A DNA stretch of 40,087 nucleotides from an uncultured Butyrivibrio sp. GTDB lineage: Bacteria; Bacillota; Clostridia; Lachnospirales; Lachnospiraceae. This document shows, in pieces, positions 1 through 8,002 of this stretch; the first letter of the stretch is position 1; each line of letters opens with the position of its first letter. The notes under the pieces are model-generated. The model made no database searches, was not told the origin of the DNA, and saw nothing but the letters and a program-made list of their open reading frames with translations. The DNA lies in the NCBI GenBank assembly GCA_910577605.1, contig CAJTON010000009.1:11680-51766 (forward strand). The letters run 5' to 3'. The position numbers and the translations under genes were made by a program.

Positions 1-842
1 CGGCGGAGAACGCCGACTCGGTACTCGTCAACCGCGCCTCACAGGGACTTTATCCGCCCGGCTCCACTTTTAAGCTTGTGACGGCGCTCGCGTATATCAG
101 GCAGAACGCGGATAGTTTTAACGAGTACGAATATGACTGCGACAGCCTTTACGATCTGGACGGACATAAAATAAGCTGCGCCTTCGGAACGGCTCACGGC
201 GTTCTTGATTTAAGGCAGTCCATAGTAAATTCGTGCAATACTTCTTTTATAAATATGGGACTTGGTCTTGACATCGACGGATACCGCGATACGGCGCAGT
301 CGCTTCTTTTTAACGGAAAGCTGCCGCTTGATATGGAATATAACGAAAGCAGCTTTGCTCTGGATGGCGAGAGCAGCGAATGGGAGATAGCTCAGACTTC
401 GTTCGGACAGGGGCGCACGCTCATAACGCCGATGCATCTTGCCATGATAGGCAATGCGATAGGCAATGACGGAGTTTTGATGAAGCCTTATCTGACCGAC
501 AGGGTGGAGAGCGTAAACGGCGTTGTGATAAAGCGCTTTAAGCCTGAGGAGTACGGCAGTCTTATGTCAGAAGAAGAGGCGGCGATACTGAGGGACGCTA
601 TGACGGGTGTAGCGCAGGTGAGCTTTGAATGGCTTTTCGGCGGGCAGGAATATACCGTCGCCTGCAAATCCGGAACGGCGCAGTACGGCACACAGGGCTA
701 TGAGCATTCGCTTTTTGTCAGCTTTTCTCCTGCCGACAGCCCCGAAATATCGGTGACGGTGCTGATAGAGGGCGGCCCGCAGCGCGATACAAGCGCGGCC
801 GAGGCGGCGAAGCTTATCTATGATTATTATTATTCGCGCTGA
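1..842 (+). CDS. Penicillin-binding protein, transpeptidase domain (5' truncated by window)
   Basis: This is the C-terminal part of a class B-type penicillin-binding protein, which cross-links peptidoglycan stem peptides outside the membrane. The reading frame is open from base 3, so the gene starts before the window and the methionine at 78 is internal. The active-site SxxK motif reads STFK with the serine codon at 63-65. An SCN triad follows near 231, and the KSGTAQ box (the KTG-type motif) lies near 667. All three motifs are in the expected order and spacing. About 279 residues are visible, covering essentially the whole transpeptidase fold; any dimerisation domain and membrane anchor are missing. 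The fragment resembles the PbpA/FtsI/SpoVD group, but the subclass (elongation, division or sporulation) cannot be told. The protein ends in an YYYSR tail. Confidence 0.93.
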   Translation, partial: AENADSVLVNRASQGLYPPGSTFKLVTALAYIRQNADSFNEYEYDCDSLYDLDGHKISCAFGTAHGVLDLRQSIVNSCNTSFINMGLGLDIDGYRDTAQSLLFNGKLPLDMEYNESSFALDGESSEWEIAQTSFGQGRTLITPMHLAMIGNAIGNDGVLMKPYLTDRVESVNGVVIKRFKPEEYGSLMSEEEAAILRDAMTGVAQVSFEWLFGGQEYTVACKSGTAQYGTQGYEHSLFVSFSPADSPEISVTVLIEGGPQRDTSAAEAAKLIYDYYYSR

Positions 843-903
843 CGGTCTGCTGACGGCATTTTTTGCGGCGCGCCGGACGTATCTTTGCCGTCAAAAATTT
901 CCG

Positions 904-932
904 TTGCCATATTCACGCTTTGGTTGTATACT
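904..932 (+). promoter_or_regulatory. Predicted sigma-A promoter of the Nudix gene
   Basis: TTGCCA (904-909) and TATACT (927-932) are separated by 17 bases, a good vegetative -35/-10 pair. It lies about 42 bases before the Nudix start and after the PBP stop. Prediction from sequence only. Confidence 0.55.
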
Positions 933-973
933 TAATTCAGGTCTTTAAGACACACCATACAGGAGGAATTGCA

Positions 974-1426
974 ATGATAGAAGCAACTAGCTGTGGGGGT
1001 GTGGTAATTTTTCGAGGAAAAATACTTCTGCTTTATAAGAATTTTAAAAATAAGTATGAAGGATGGGTATTGCCGAAGGGAACCGTTGAAGCCGGAGAGG
1101 AATATAAGGAAACGGCGCTTCGGGAGGTGAAAGAGGAATCGGGGACAGACGCCGAGATAATAAAATACGTCGGCAAAAGTCAGTATACTTTCAGCGTGCC
1201 GGGAGGCATAGTTGACAAGGAGGTGCATTGGTATCTGATGATGGCGGGCAGTTATTACAGCAAGCCGCAGAAGGAAGAGTATTTTGAGGATTCGGGTTAT
1301 TACAAATATCACGAAGCCTATCATATGCTCAAATTTGCCAATGAGCGTCAGATTCTTGAAAAGGCATACGAGGAATACCTTGATTTGAAAAGACAGAACC
1401 TTTGGGGAAGCAGGAAATATTACTGA
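974..1426 (+). CDS. Nudix hydrolase
   Basis: This 150-residue protein should hydrolyse a nucleoside diphosphate linked to another moiety, using Mg2+ or Mn2+. The Nudix box GX5EX7REUXEEXGU is complete from G36 to G57, including REVKEESG at 50-57. The fold starts with a typical strand (CGGVVIFRGKILLLY) and the PKG before the box is also typical. I chose the ATG at 974 because AGGAGG at 961-966 sits 7 bases upstream; the frame is open further upstream to 863 but without a good start. The C-terminal 40 residues are helical and charged. Family members include Ap4A hydrolases, RppH-like and ADP-ribose pyrophosphatases; the substrate cannot be read from this sequence. It has its own promoter and a strong terminator, so it is probably monocistronic. 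Confidence 0.92.
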   Translation: MIEATSCGGVVIFRGKILLLYKNFKNKYEGWVLPKGTVEAGEEYKETALREVKEESGTDAEIIKYVGKSQYTFSVPGGIVDKEVHWYLMMAGSYYSKPQKEEYFEDSGYYKYHEAYHMLKFANERQILEKAYEEYLDLKRQNLWGSRKYY

Positions 1427-1472
1427 CCGCGGTTCTGGCGGCACATATGTGTCAGTACCACAAAGCGTTACA

Positions 1473-1505
1473 AGCCGGACGGAGCATTCCGTCCGGCTTT
1501 TGTTT
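1473..1505 (+). terminator. Rho-independent terminator after Nudix gene
   Basis: A perfect 11-bp stem (AGCCGGACGGA / TCCGTCCGGCT) with a GCAT loop is followed by TTTGTTTT. It closes the Nudix transcription unit and insulates cassette A. Confidence 0.9.
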
Positions 1506-1626
1506 TACTGCCGCTAGGTATTCGGTTGCCGCGTTTTTATTTATCTCTCAATTCTTTTTGAAAGCGGAATATATGATAAATTAAGGTACATAAACAGAAC
1601 TGTGACATTTTTAAATCCTCAGACTC

Positions 1627-1655
1627 TTGACAATCAATTTTGTGAGGTTTATAAT
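1627..1655 (+). promoter_or_regulatory. Consensus sigma-A promoter of cassette A
   Basis: TTGACA (1627-1632) and TATAAT (1650-1655) are separated by 17 bases, an exact match to the vegetative consensus. The predicted transcript would start near 1662, leaving a leader of about 40 bases before the GTG at 1702. This also argues against translation starting upstream at 1627. Confidence 0.8.
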
Positions 1656-1701
1656 CTATATAAAGATATATTGCGTTACAAATCAAAAAGGAGGAAACAA
1701 A

Positions 1702-3033
1702 GTGAATTGTCAGAAACCATTTAGACGAGCTTTCATTGCGCCGGCACTGACAGCCGTTACAATAACATCGCTTTTTCCGACAGTAAAGACTGATGCGGCG
1801 GAGAGTATGCTTTCGTCGTGCCGTGAACCGTGGTCCGAGACTTTTGTTGACGGCTGGGAGCTTGAGTGGGAAAGCGGCGAATGCTTCGATACCCTTCTTA
1901 GCTCGGTCAACGGGCAGTACGATATTTCATACGAATATGACGGAAACGGCAGCCGCTGTGCCAAAACCGTGAACGGCGTTACGACATATTTTGTATATGA
2001 CGAAAATTATTTTCTCCTTAAGGAAACGGCACCGGACTATGTTATTGAATATAATTACGGATATACCGAAGAGTTTGACTATATCCTGACCGGATTTACA
2101 TATAATGATACGGAATATGAATACGGCTATGCGGACGGAAAAATCGCGGAGATACTATTAAACGGAGATACCGTCGCTAAGTATCAGTATTATTATGATA
2201 TTTGCGAAGCGGTTCTTGGAAAGGACGAGACAGGAAACTGGACCGATTGCAGCGACGATCCTGACTTTATAGGAAATATAAACCGTATCCGTATGAAGCA
2301 AAGCTATTGCGACCCCGAAACGGGCTGGTATTACTGCGGCAGATATTACAGCCCGAAGCTTATTCGTTTTATAGACGGGATAAGCGAGGAAAGGGCGGAG
2401 GAAATAAAGACGGAGAATCCCGAATATTACGATTACGAGGTGGATTCGAAGATATATACCAACGGTGTGAATCTGCGCCCGGGAAAGGGGCGAGCTGCGC
2501 TTTCGCAGGAGGAGACCGTGAGAAGGGTGATAATGCTGGAGTCGCCGGAAAATGAAGTGGATCAGGACTGTGTGGGCTGGGTGATAAGAAACAGACAGCG
2601 TTCAACGCTGCCGGAATTTCAAAATGTAAATACGGTGTACGGTGTTGTGACGCAGATAATTGATGGAGAATATATGTTTTCAACATATAAATCTAAAGAA
2701 TTTAACAATTTCAGTGAGTTTGCGTCAAAGCTCTTATGGGTGCATACCCATAAAATATATGCATTTCTGATGGCAAATGCGCCCTATATAGATAAACCTG
2801 CAGGCTACACTGACCAGTTGTATTTTTCCAGTATAAAGACATTCATGGCATACAACAGAGTGGTTGGAGGAACATTTTATTATAAAAGGTCGGATGGTAA
2901 GAGTAATACCTATACAAACTGTTGGTGCATACCGACCGGAACTCTTACAAGCGCGAATGTTTCGAGGCTTACAGCGTCAATGAAGTACTGGGGAGTTTAT
3001 AATGTGTTCTGTGAAAAACATTTTGGTGTTTAA
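1702..3033 (+). CDS. Exported mini-RHS/YD-repeat protein with SleB-like C-terminal domain (cassette A)
   Basis: The 443-residue product begins with a Sec signal peptide (basic KPFRRA, hydrophobic stretch, then TDAAES near residue 30). A short block of YD/RHS-type repeats follows at roughly 70-200 (YEYDGNGSR, TYFVYDEN, EYEYGYADGKIAEI). The RHS-core-like ending DPETGWYYCGRYY...FIDGIS lies at 204-229. The C-terminal domain from about 267 resembles the SleB/Hydrolase_2 cell-wall hydrolase fold: LSQEETVRRVIMLES with the expected glutamate at E280, then WVIRNRQR and NTVYGVV. The rest diverges from classical SleB, so lytic activity is uncertain. I chose the GTG at 1702 because AAAGGAGG (1688-1695) precedes it. 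A paralogue lies at 19208-20614. Classical RHS toxins are far longer and not Sec-exported in this form. Role inferred: secreted wall-acting effector or autolysin. Confidence 0.72.
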   Translation: MNCQKPFRRAFIAPALTAVTITSLFPTVKTDAAESMLSSCREPWSETFVDGWELEWESGECFDTLLSSVNGQYDISYEYDGNGSRCAKTVNGVTTYFVYDENYFLLKETAPDYVIEYNYGYTEEFDYILTGFTYNDTEYEYGYADGKIAEILLNGDTVAKYQYYYDICEAVLGKDETGNWTDCSDDPDFIGNINRIRMKQSYCDPETGWYYCGRYYSPKLIRFIDGISEERAEEIKTENPEYYDYEVDSKIYTNGVNLRPGKGRAALSQEETVRRVIMLESPENEVDQDCVGWVIRNRQRSTLPEFQNVNTVYGVVTQIIDGEYMFSTYKSKEFNNFSEFASKLLWVHTHKIYAFLMANAPYIDKPAGYTDQLYFSSIKTFMAYNRVVGGTFYYKRSDGKSNTYTNCWCIPTGTLTSANVSRLTASMKYWGVYNVFCEKHFGV

Positions 3034-3049
3034 AACAAGGGGGAAAATT

Positions 3050-4159
3050 ATGAAGAAAAAAATATTGATATTATTAATGTGTTGCATTGTGCTTGTGGCT
3101 CTCACTGCCTGCGGAACAAAAGGCTCATATACAAATGGCGGTGTACAGGTAGGGGAGGCTGTCGGCGATAATACGGCAGAACCGACGGAAAGTCTTCCGC
3201 CCGAAACCGATAAGCAGACTGATGCGACTGAGCCGACTGAGCCGACCGAACCGGAAACCGAGTACAATGGAAAGTATTGGAAGGTAAAAACATCTGACAG
3301 GGAAGGCACCGTGGACTGGGTAAAGGTTCGGGAGTTTAAGGGCAAACTGTATATAGAATACGACGGTAAAGAGGTAACGGTTCCTTGGGCAACGCAGGAA
3401 ATCGAGCCAGGATGCGGGGGGAGCTTTTATGTGCAGGATGTGACGGGCGACGGCTATGAGGATCTGATTGCGGCAATGAGCATCAGGGAGATTCATGTAT
3501 TTTTTGTATACGACCTTAAAAATGGAAAGGATCTGTCGCCGTATTACTGTAAAAATCTTGACTTGTATGATGGTTTGTATACGTATGAGGAGTATGCTTC
3601 GCCGATAAATCAGGCGCTTAAGCCCGTGCTAGAGCCGGACAGTCCGTTGGATGTAAGCAGTTTGAGTGTTGTTGAGCTTAGCTGTCATGCGATACGAGGA
3701 GAAAATGACTTTTTTGAAAACGGCGTGCTGACATTTAGATATGGCAATAGCGGACTTAGTTGGCATTGCACTGTAGAGTTTGACTTTACGGGCGGAGAAT
3801 GCAAGATGAAAATTTTGGAAGCCGGAACGCAGTACAGCAGGCTTAAAGAGATATTTGATGTTAATGGGGAACATATTATAGAAGCGGAGGTTGACCTGTC
3901 AGGAAATAAAGTAGTTGCCGCGAATGAGGATATAGAGATAACTGTTACAAGTAATTATTTTGTAGGTGACGGTGATGTAATTATTAAATATAAGGACTGG
4001 GATTCTGAGAAAACCGTAGAAGACTGGTATTTTGATTACGATTCGGATAAGGTTTACTTTGAGCTTTACGATTACGACAATGACGGAACCGACGAGCTTT
4101 TGTACCATACTGTCATGGACGGCGAGGATAAGGTGCAGGTGTATGAGTTTGAACAGTGA
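3050..4159 (+). CDS. Lipoprotein with FG-GAP/EF-hand-like motif, partner of cassette A
   Basis: The 369-residue product has a lipoprotein signal peptide ending in the lipobox LTAC (C21), so it is predicted to be anchored outside the membrane. A low-complexity acidic linker with repeated TEP units follows. A calcium-loop-like motif DVTGDGYEDL lies at 130-139, as in FG-GAP/VCBS-type repeats, and DYDNDGTDELL near 341-351 is a second one. I recognise no catalytic motif. The start at 3050 has GGGGG upstream; the frame is open back to 3002 but lacks a better start. It begins 16 bases after the mini-RHS gene and is surely co-transcribed. The same two-gene order occurs at 19208-21633. It could be an immunity, chaperone or surface-binding partner of the upstream protein; this is inference. 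Confidence 0.75.
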   Translation: MKKKILILLMCCIVLVALTACGTKGSYTNGGVQVGEAVGDNTAEPTESLPPETDKQTDATEPTEPTEPETEYNGKYWKVKTSDREGTVDWVKVREFKGKLYIEYDGKEVTVPWATQEIEPGCGGSFYVQDVTGDGYEDLIAAMSIREIHVFFVYDLKNGKDLSPYYCKNLDLYDGLYTYEEYASPINQALKPVLEPDSPLDVSSLSVVELSCHAIRGENDFFENGVLTFRYGNSGLSWHCTVEFDFTGGECKMKILEAGTQYSRLKEIFDVNGEHIIEAEVDLSGNKVVAANEDIEITVTSNYFVGDGDVIIKYKDWDSEKTVEDWYFDYDSDKVYFELYDYDNDGTDELLYHTVMDGEDKVQVYEFEQ

Positions 4160-4205
4160 AGACTTTATTATGATCTGAACTTTGAAGGCGTACTGCCGTT
4201 GCGGG

Positions 4206-4233
4206 CTGCGGCTATTGCCGCAGTTCTTTTTTT
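4206..4233 (+). terminator. Rho-independent terminator closing cassette A
   Basis: A 7-bp perfect stem (CTGCGGC / GCCGCAG) with loop TATT is followed by TTCTTTTTTT. It lies about 46 bases after the lipoprotein stop and ends the two-gene unit. Confidence 0.85.
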
Positions 4234-4332
4234 GTGGTAAGATGTACTCAAAAATCCAGCCGCTTCGCGTCTGCCGCGCTGTGCGCTCAAAAATCCGTCG
4301 GTCCGACATGAGCTGCGCGGAGGAAGGGAATT

Positions 4333-5199
4333 ATGAACGAAAGTACCGATTTACCGAATCAGCATGAGATAGAACTCAGTATACGCAAAAAATTCCACAA
4401 GAATATATGGTGTCGTTTCACAAAGGCGATAAACGAGTATGAGCTTGTAAAAGAAAACGATAGGATCGCGGTCTGCATTTCCGGCGGCAAGGATTCGATG
4501 CTTATGGCGAAACTTTTTCAGGAGCTTAGGCTTCACAATAAATTTGCTTTTGAAGTAGTTTTTATAGTGATGGACCCTGGATACGCGGGCGAGAACAGGC
4601 GTATGATAGAAGAAAACGCCGCAAGGCTGGGAGTTCCCGTGGATATTTTTGAATCGGATATTTTTGAATCCGTGTTTAATATCGAAAAATCGCCGTGCTA
4701 CCTTTGCGCGCGGATGCGGCGCGGGCATTTGTATAACAGGGCAAAGGAACTCGGCTGCAATAAAATCGCGCTCGGACATCACTATGACGACGTTATCGAA
4801 ACCATTCTTATGGGAATGCTTTACGGAGCGCAGGTCCAGACCATGATGCCGAAGCTTCACAGCACCAATTTTGAGGGTATGGAGCTTATAAGACCGATGT
4901 ACCTAATACGCGAGGACGACATCAAGGCGTGGAGGGATTATAACAAGCTGCGTTTTCTGCAATGCGCGTGCCGCTTTACGGAAAAATGCGCCGTCGAAAA
5001 CAACGAAACCGAATCAAAGCGCCTTGTCGTGAAGGAGCTTATCAGGGAACTGAAAAAAGAAAACCGGTACGTTGAGGGAAATATTTTTAAAAGCGTGGAA
5101 AACGTTAACCTGAGCACGGTGATAGCGTATAAAAAAGACGGGATAAGGCATCATTTTCTTGAGACTTACGACGCTGATAAAAGCGTGGAGGAAGAATGA
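4333..5199 (+). CDS. TtcA-like PP-loop ATPase, tRNA 2-thiolation family
   Basis: This 288-residue protein belongs to the PP-loop ATP pyrophosphatases. The ATP-binding loop SGGKDS is at 50-55 and a CxxC pair (C122, C125) follows, as in TtcA, which thiolates cytidine 32 of tRNA with an Fe-S cluster. A third cluster-type cysteine is available among C211, C213 and C219 (LQCACRFTEKC). GHHYDD near 149-154 is also typical. Clostridial members of this family are not all shown to modify C32, so the target base is uncertain. The ATG at 4333 follows GGAGGAAGGG. The stop overlaps the start of the next gene (tcdA) by four bases, implying translational coupling of two tRNA-modifying enzymes. Confidence 0.85.
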   Translation: MNESTDLPNQHEIELSIRKKFHKNIWCRFTKAINEYELVKENDRIAVCISGGKDSMLMAKLFQELRLHNKFAFEVVFIVMDPGYAGENRRMIEENAARLGVPVDIFESDIFESVFNIEKSPCYLCARMRRGHLYNRAKELGCNKIALGHHYDDVIETILMGMLYGAQVQTMMPKLHSTNFEGMELIRPMYLIREDDIKAWRDYNKLRFLQCACRFTEKCAVENNETESKRLVVKELIRELKKENRYVEGNIFKSVENVNLSTVIAYKKDGIRHHFLETYDADKSVEEE

Positions 5200-5900
5200 A
5201 GGAACAGTTTGAAAGGACGGCGCTTCTTTTGGGCGAGGACGCCGTGGAGAAGCTTGCGGCAGCGAGAGTAGCCGTTTTCGGAATCGGAGGGGTGGGCGGA
5301 TATGTCGCGGAGGCGCTCGTAAGGAGCGGCGTAGGAAGCTTTGTCCTGACTGACAACGATACGGTTTCGGTCAGCAATTTAAACCGGCAGATAATTGCGC
5401 TTCACAGTACGGTCGGAAGATATAAGACTGATGTTATGAAGGAAAGGATACTCGACATCAATCCCGAGGCGCAGGTGAAGGTAAGACAATGCTTTTTTCT
5501 GCCCGAAAACGCGGATTCCTTTGATTTTACACAATACTCGTATGTGGTGGACGCCGTCGATACCGTGACCGCGAAGCTTGAGATAATCATGCGGGCGAAG
5601 GCTGCGGGAGTACCTGTGATAAGCAGTATGGGAGCGGGCAACAAACTCGACGCGACGGGATTTCGCGTTGCGGATATATACGAAACCAAAGTGTGCCCGC
5701 TTGCGAGGGTGATGCGCCGTGAGATGAAGAAAAGAGGCGTTGAAAGCCTTAAAGTAGTATATTCGGAGGAGGAGCCGGTAAAGCCCGTTTCGGAAAATTC
5801 AGGTGAAGGCAAACGTGCGCTGCCGGGCAGCGTGGCGTTCGTGCCGTCCGCGGCGGGGCTTGTGCTTGCCGCAGAGGTGATAAAGGATTTGCTTGGGTGA
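5196..5900 (+). CDS. tcdA: tRNA threonylcarbamoyladenosine dehydratase, TcdA family
   Basis: This 234-residue E1/ThiF/MoeB-fold enzyme matches TcdA (CsdL/YgdL), which uses ATP to cyclise t6A at position 37 of tRNAs to ct6A. The nucleotide loop GIGGVGG lies at 29-35. The E1 motif with D53, D55 and N61-L-N-R-Q65 follows. The C-terminal half carries the family pattern VVYSEEEPVKP and PGSVAFVPSAAGL, which separates TcdA from ThiF and MoeB. Length is close to the usual 230-270. The start overlaps the upstream TtcA-like gene in an ATGA, so the two are translationally coupled. No CsdA/CsdE partner is visible here. Confidence 0.9.
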   Translation: MKEQFERTALLLGEDAVEKLAAARVAVFGIGGVGGYVAEALVRSGVGSFVLTDNDTVSVSNLNRQIIALHSTVGRYKTDVMKERILDINPEAQVKVRQCFFLPENADSFDFTQYSYVVDAVDTVTAKLEIIMRAKAAGVPVISSMGAGNKLDATGFRVADIYETKVCPLARVMRREMKKRGVESLKVVYSEEEPVKPVSENSGEGKRALPGSVAFVPSAAGLVLAAEVIKDLLG

Positions 5901-5917
5901 AATGAAAGGAGCGCTGT

Positions 5918-6991
5918 ATGCATAAAGACAGGATAAAAGAAGTGGCAAGGATAATGAGAGAATTGGGAATAGGGCAGATAATAGTGACCGATCCGATGTC
6001 GGTATATTATCTCACCGGACGCCTGATACGGTGCATGGAAAGAATGATGGCGCTTTATATCAACAATGATGGATGGTCGCTTCTCTTTCTATCGAAGATA
6101 TTTCCGCAGCCCGCCGATATATGCGTTGAGGTAAAATATTTTGATGATACGGAAGACGCGGTCGAGGTGCTTGCGAATACTATGGAAAAGAAAGGCGTTA
6201 CAGGCGTGGACAGAAGCTGGTCCGCCGGATTTCTTCTGCGGCTTATGAAGCTTATTCCCAAGGCCTCGTACATCGAGACATCCTATATTGTGGACGGGAT
6301 GCGCAGAATAAAAAGCTTTTCTGAGCAGGAAAAAATGATAGAAGCGTCAAGGTGCAACGATCTTGCGATGGAGAGGCTCATCGGGCTTGTTCCGGAGGGG
6401 CTTACCGAGCTTGAAATGGGAGAGAGGCTTCTGAAAATATACCGCGAGCTGGGAGCTGACGGGCACTCCTTTGAGCCGATAATCGGCTACGGCGACAATT
6501 CCGCCGACCCTCACCATGAATCTGACGGTTCTCTCGCAAAGCCCGGAGACAGCGTTGTGCTTGACGTCGGCTGTATAAAGGACGGATACTGCTCCGATAT
6601 GACGCGCACCGTGTTTGTGGAATATGTGAGCGATGAGGCGAGACGGATCTACGAGATCGTAAAGGAAGCCAACAGGCGCGGAAGAGAGGCTGTAAGGCCG
6701 GGAGTGCGCTTTTGCGATATTGACGCCGCGGCGAGAAACTATATTATCGGGCAGGGGTACGGAGAATACTTTACGCACAGGCTCGGACACGGAATCGGAA
6801 TCGAGGTGCATGAACGGTGCGACGTATCCGGCAGAAACACGGATATCGTCAAACCGGGTATGTGCTTTTCAATCGAGCCGGGAATATATGTTCCGGGCGT
6901 TGCGGGCGTAAGGATAGAAGACCTTGTGCTCGTAACGGAGGACGGCAGAAAGGATCTGAACGATTTTGACAGGGAACTGAGAATCGTGTGA
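5918..6991 (+). CDS. M24 metallopeptidase, Xaa-Pro dipeptidase-like
   Basis: This 357-residue protein has the pita-bread fold of M24 peptidases, which remove N-terminal residues next to proline in the cytoplasm. The five metal ligands are all visible: D216 (VVLDVG), D227 (YCSDMTR), H291 (HRLGHGIG), E320 (FSIEPGIY) and E334 (VRIEDLV). An N-terminal creatinase-like domain occupies roughly 1-130. It starts 17 bases after tcdA with AAAGGAGC upstream, so it likely belongs to the same transcription unit. It converges with the LysR gene, only five bases separating the two stop codons, and no terminator hairpin is evident between them. Confidence 0.92.
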   Translation: MHKDRIKEVARIMRELGIGQIIVTDPMSVYYLTGRLIRCMERMMALYINNDGWSLLFLSKIFPQPADICVEVKYFDDTEDAVEVLANTMEKKGVTGVDRSWSAGFLLRLMKLIPKASYIETSYIVDGMRRIKSFSEQEKMIEASRCNDLAMERLIGLVPEGLTELEMGERLLKIYRELGADGHSFEPIIGYGDNSADPHHESDGSLAKPGDSVVLDVGCIKDGYCSDMTRTVFVEYVSDEARRIYEIVKEANRRGREAVRPGVRFCDIDAAARNYIIGQGYGEYFTHRLGHGIGIEVHERCDVSGRNTDIVKPGMCFSIEPGIYVPGVAGVRIEDLVLVTEDGRKDLNDFDRELRIV

Positions 6992-6996
6992 GACTT

Positions 6997-7890
6997 TTAT
7001 AACGGCGCGGTATTTCTGGCGGCTTCGACAAAGCGCAGAACGTCTTCGGGCGCGTCGAAGCTGTAAAGCAGACCGTAGGGAATGCTGTAATCCCAGTTTA
7101 CCGGAATGGAAACAAGACCGGGATGTACCTCCTGCCAGCATTCAAGCGTCAGCAGGACCTTATCGGTCTGCGCGCAGCGGTTGAATACGGACAGATCGTA
7201 GAACATGGGCGTGTCCTCAATGCGAATAAGAGGATGATTATTTTCCAGGTCGTTTCTTATGGAATCATTGATTTTTGAATCCCCGCGTTTTACCATCATG
7301 AGCGTTTCGCCGTAAAGCTCTTCTATATCCAAGCGGCTTTTCTGCGCAAGGCGGTGCTCCCTTGACACGGCGACCATTTTTTTGTAGCGTCCGAGGGGCA
7401 GGAAGCGGCAGCGCGAAAGCCATTCCTTTGAATCGCATACTCCAATGAGAAAATCAAATTTTTCACCCAGCTTTTCAATTTCCGAAAGTATTCCTTCATG
7501 TTTATCCTCAAAAGGAACAAGATGAAGCTTGTATTCCGGGAAACTGCTGTTGACACGGTACCACAGATCCATAAACGGCTTCGCCGGATTCAGCAGAGAT
7601 GTGCCGACGCAGAAAACAGTATCGTCCGCGTGGAGAGCCGCGCGCGCCGCGGATACGGATTTTGAGGAATAGTCTTTAATAAATTCAGCGTCGCGGTATA
7701 TTATCTCTCCGGCTTTTGTCAGTCTGATTCCGGAGGACGTTCTTTCTATTAACTTTAGATCAAGGTGATTTTCATAAGAATTCATTTGCTTCATAACGGC
7801 GGTGGGAGATATAAAAAGAACCTCCGCCGCTTTTGTAAAGCTGCCGCAGTCCGCGACAGCGATAAAGGTATCCAAAAGCGGATTATACAT
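6997..7890 (-). CDS. LysR-family transcriptional regulator
   Basis: This 297-residue protein has the N-terminal winged helix-turn-helix of LysR regulators (LLDTFIAVADCGSFTKAAEVLFIS, residues 5-28, then TAVMKQMNSYENHLDLKLIERT). The effector-binding periplasmic-protein-like domain follows from about 90. It is transcribed divergently from the flavodoxin cluster, with 112 bases between the starts. This is the classical layout for a LysR protein controlling its neighbour, so it probably regulates the genes at 8003-13077. The start at 7890 has AAAGGAGG upstream on the minus strand. The inducer cannot be read from the sequence. Confidence 0.92.
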   Translation of the reverse strand: MYNPLLDTFIAVADCGSFTKAAEVLFISPTAVMKQMNSYENHLDLKLIERTSSGIRLTKAGEIIYRDAEFIKDYSSKSVSAARAALHADDTVFCVGTSLLNPAKPFMDLWYRVNSSFPEYKLHLVPFEDKHEGILSEIEKLGEKFDFLIGVCDSKEWLSRCRFLPLGRYKKMVAVSREHRLAQKSRLDIEELYGETLMMVKRGDSKINDSIRNDLENNHPLIRIEDTPMFYDLSVFNRCAQTDKVLLTLECWQEVHPGLVSIPVNWDYSIPYGLLYSFDAPEDVLRFVEAARNTAPL

Positions 7891-8002
7891 AAAACGCCTC
7901 CTTTGTATAAACTTTTAGTTAATACAATAATAACATATAGGAGATTCCGCGTCAATAAAAGCGGTGCTATCATATAGGCATAAAAATACGGAGGTGCTTA
8001 AA
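7891..8002. promoter_or_regulatory. Divergent intergenic control region, LysR / flavodoxin
   Basis: This AT-rich 112-base gap separates the divergent starts and should contain both promoters and the LysR operator. I do not see a convincing -35/-10 pair on either strand. T-N11-A type half-sites are present (around 7915-7940) but are not diagnostic in such AT-rich DNA. Confidence 0.45.

Noticed and set aside
1402..1584. Small 60-codon frame after the Nudix gene
   Set aside because: It overlaps the Nudix stop and runs through the strong terminator at 1473-1505; no ribosome binding site.
1702..3033. Reading the SleB-like proteins as ordinary spore cortex lytic enzymes
   Set aside because: SleB itself has a peptidoglycan-binding domain and a ypeB partner; here RHS/YD repeats and a lipoprotein partner replace them.
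4247..4296. 11-base direct repeat CTCAAAAATCC at 4247-4257 and 4286-4296 before the TtcA-like gene
   Set aside because: Only two short copies with no palindrome or promoter association; too weak to call an operator.
5402..5923. Open frame of 173 codons on the minus strand opposite tcdA
   Set aside because: Opposite a clear gene, with repetitive Ser/Thr content typical of an antisense translation.
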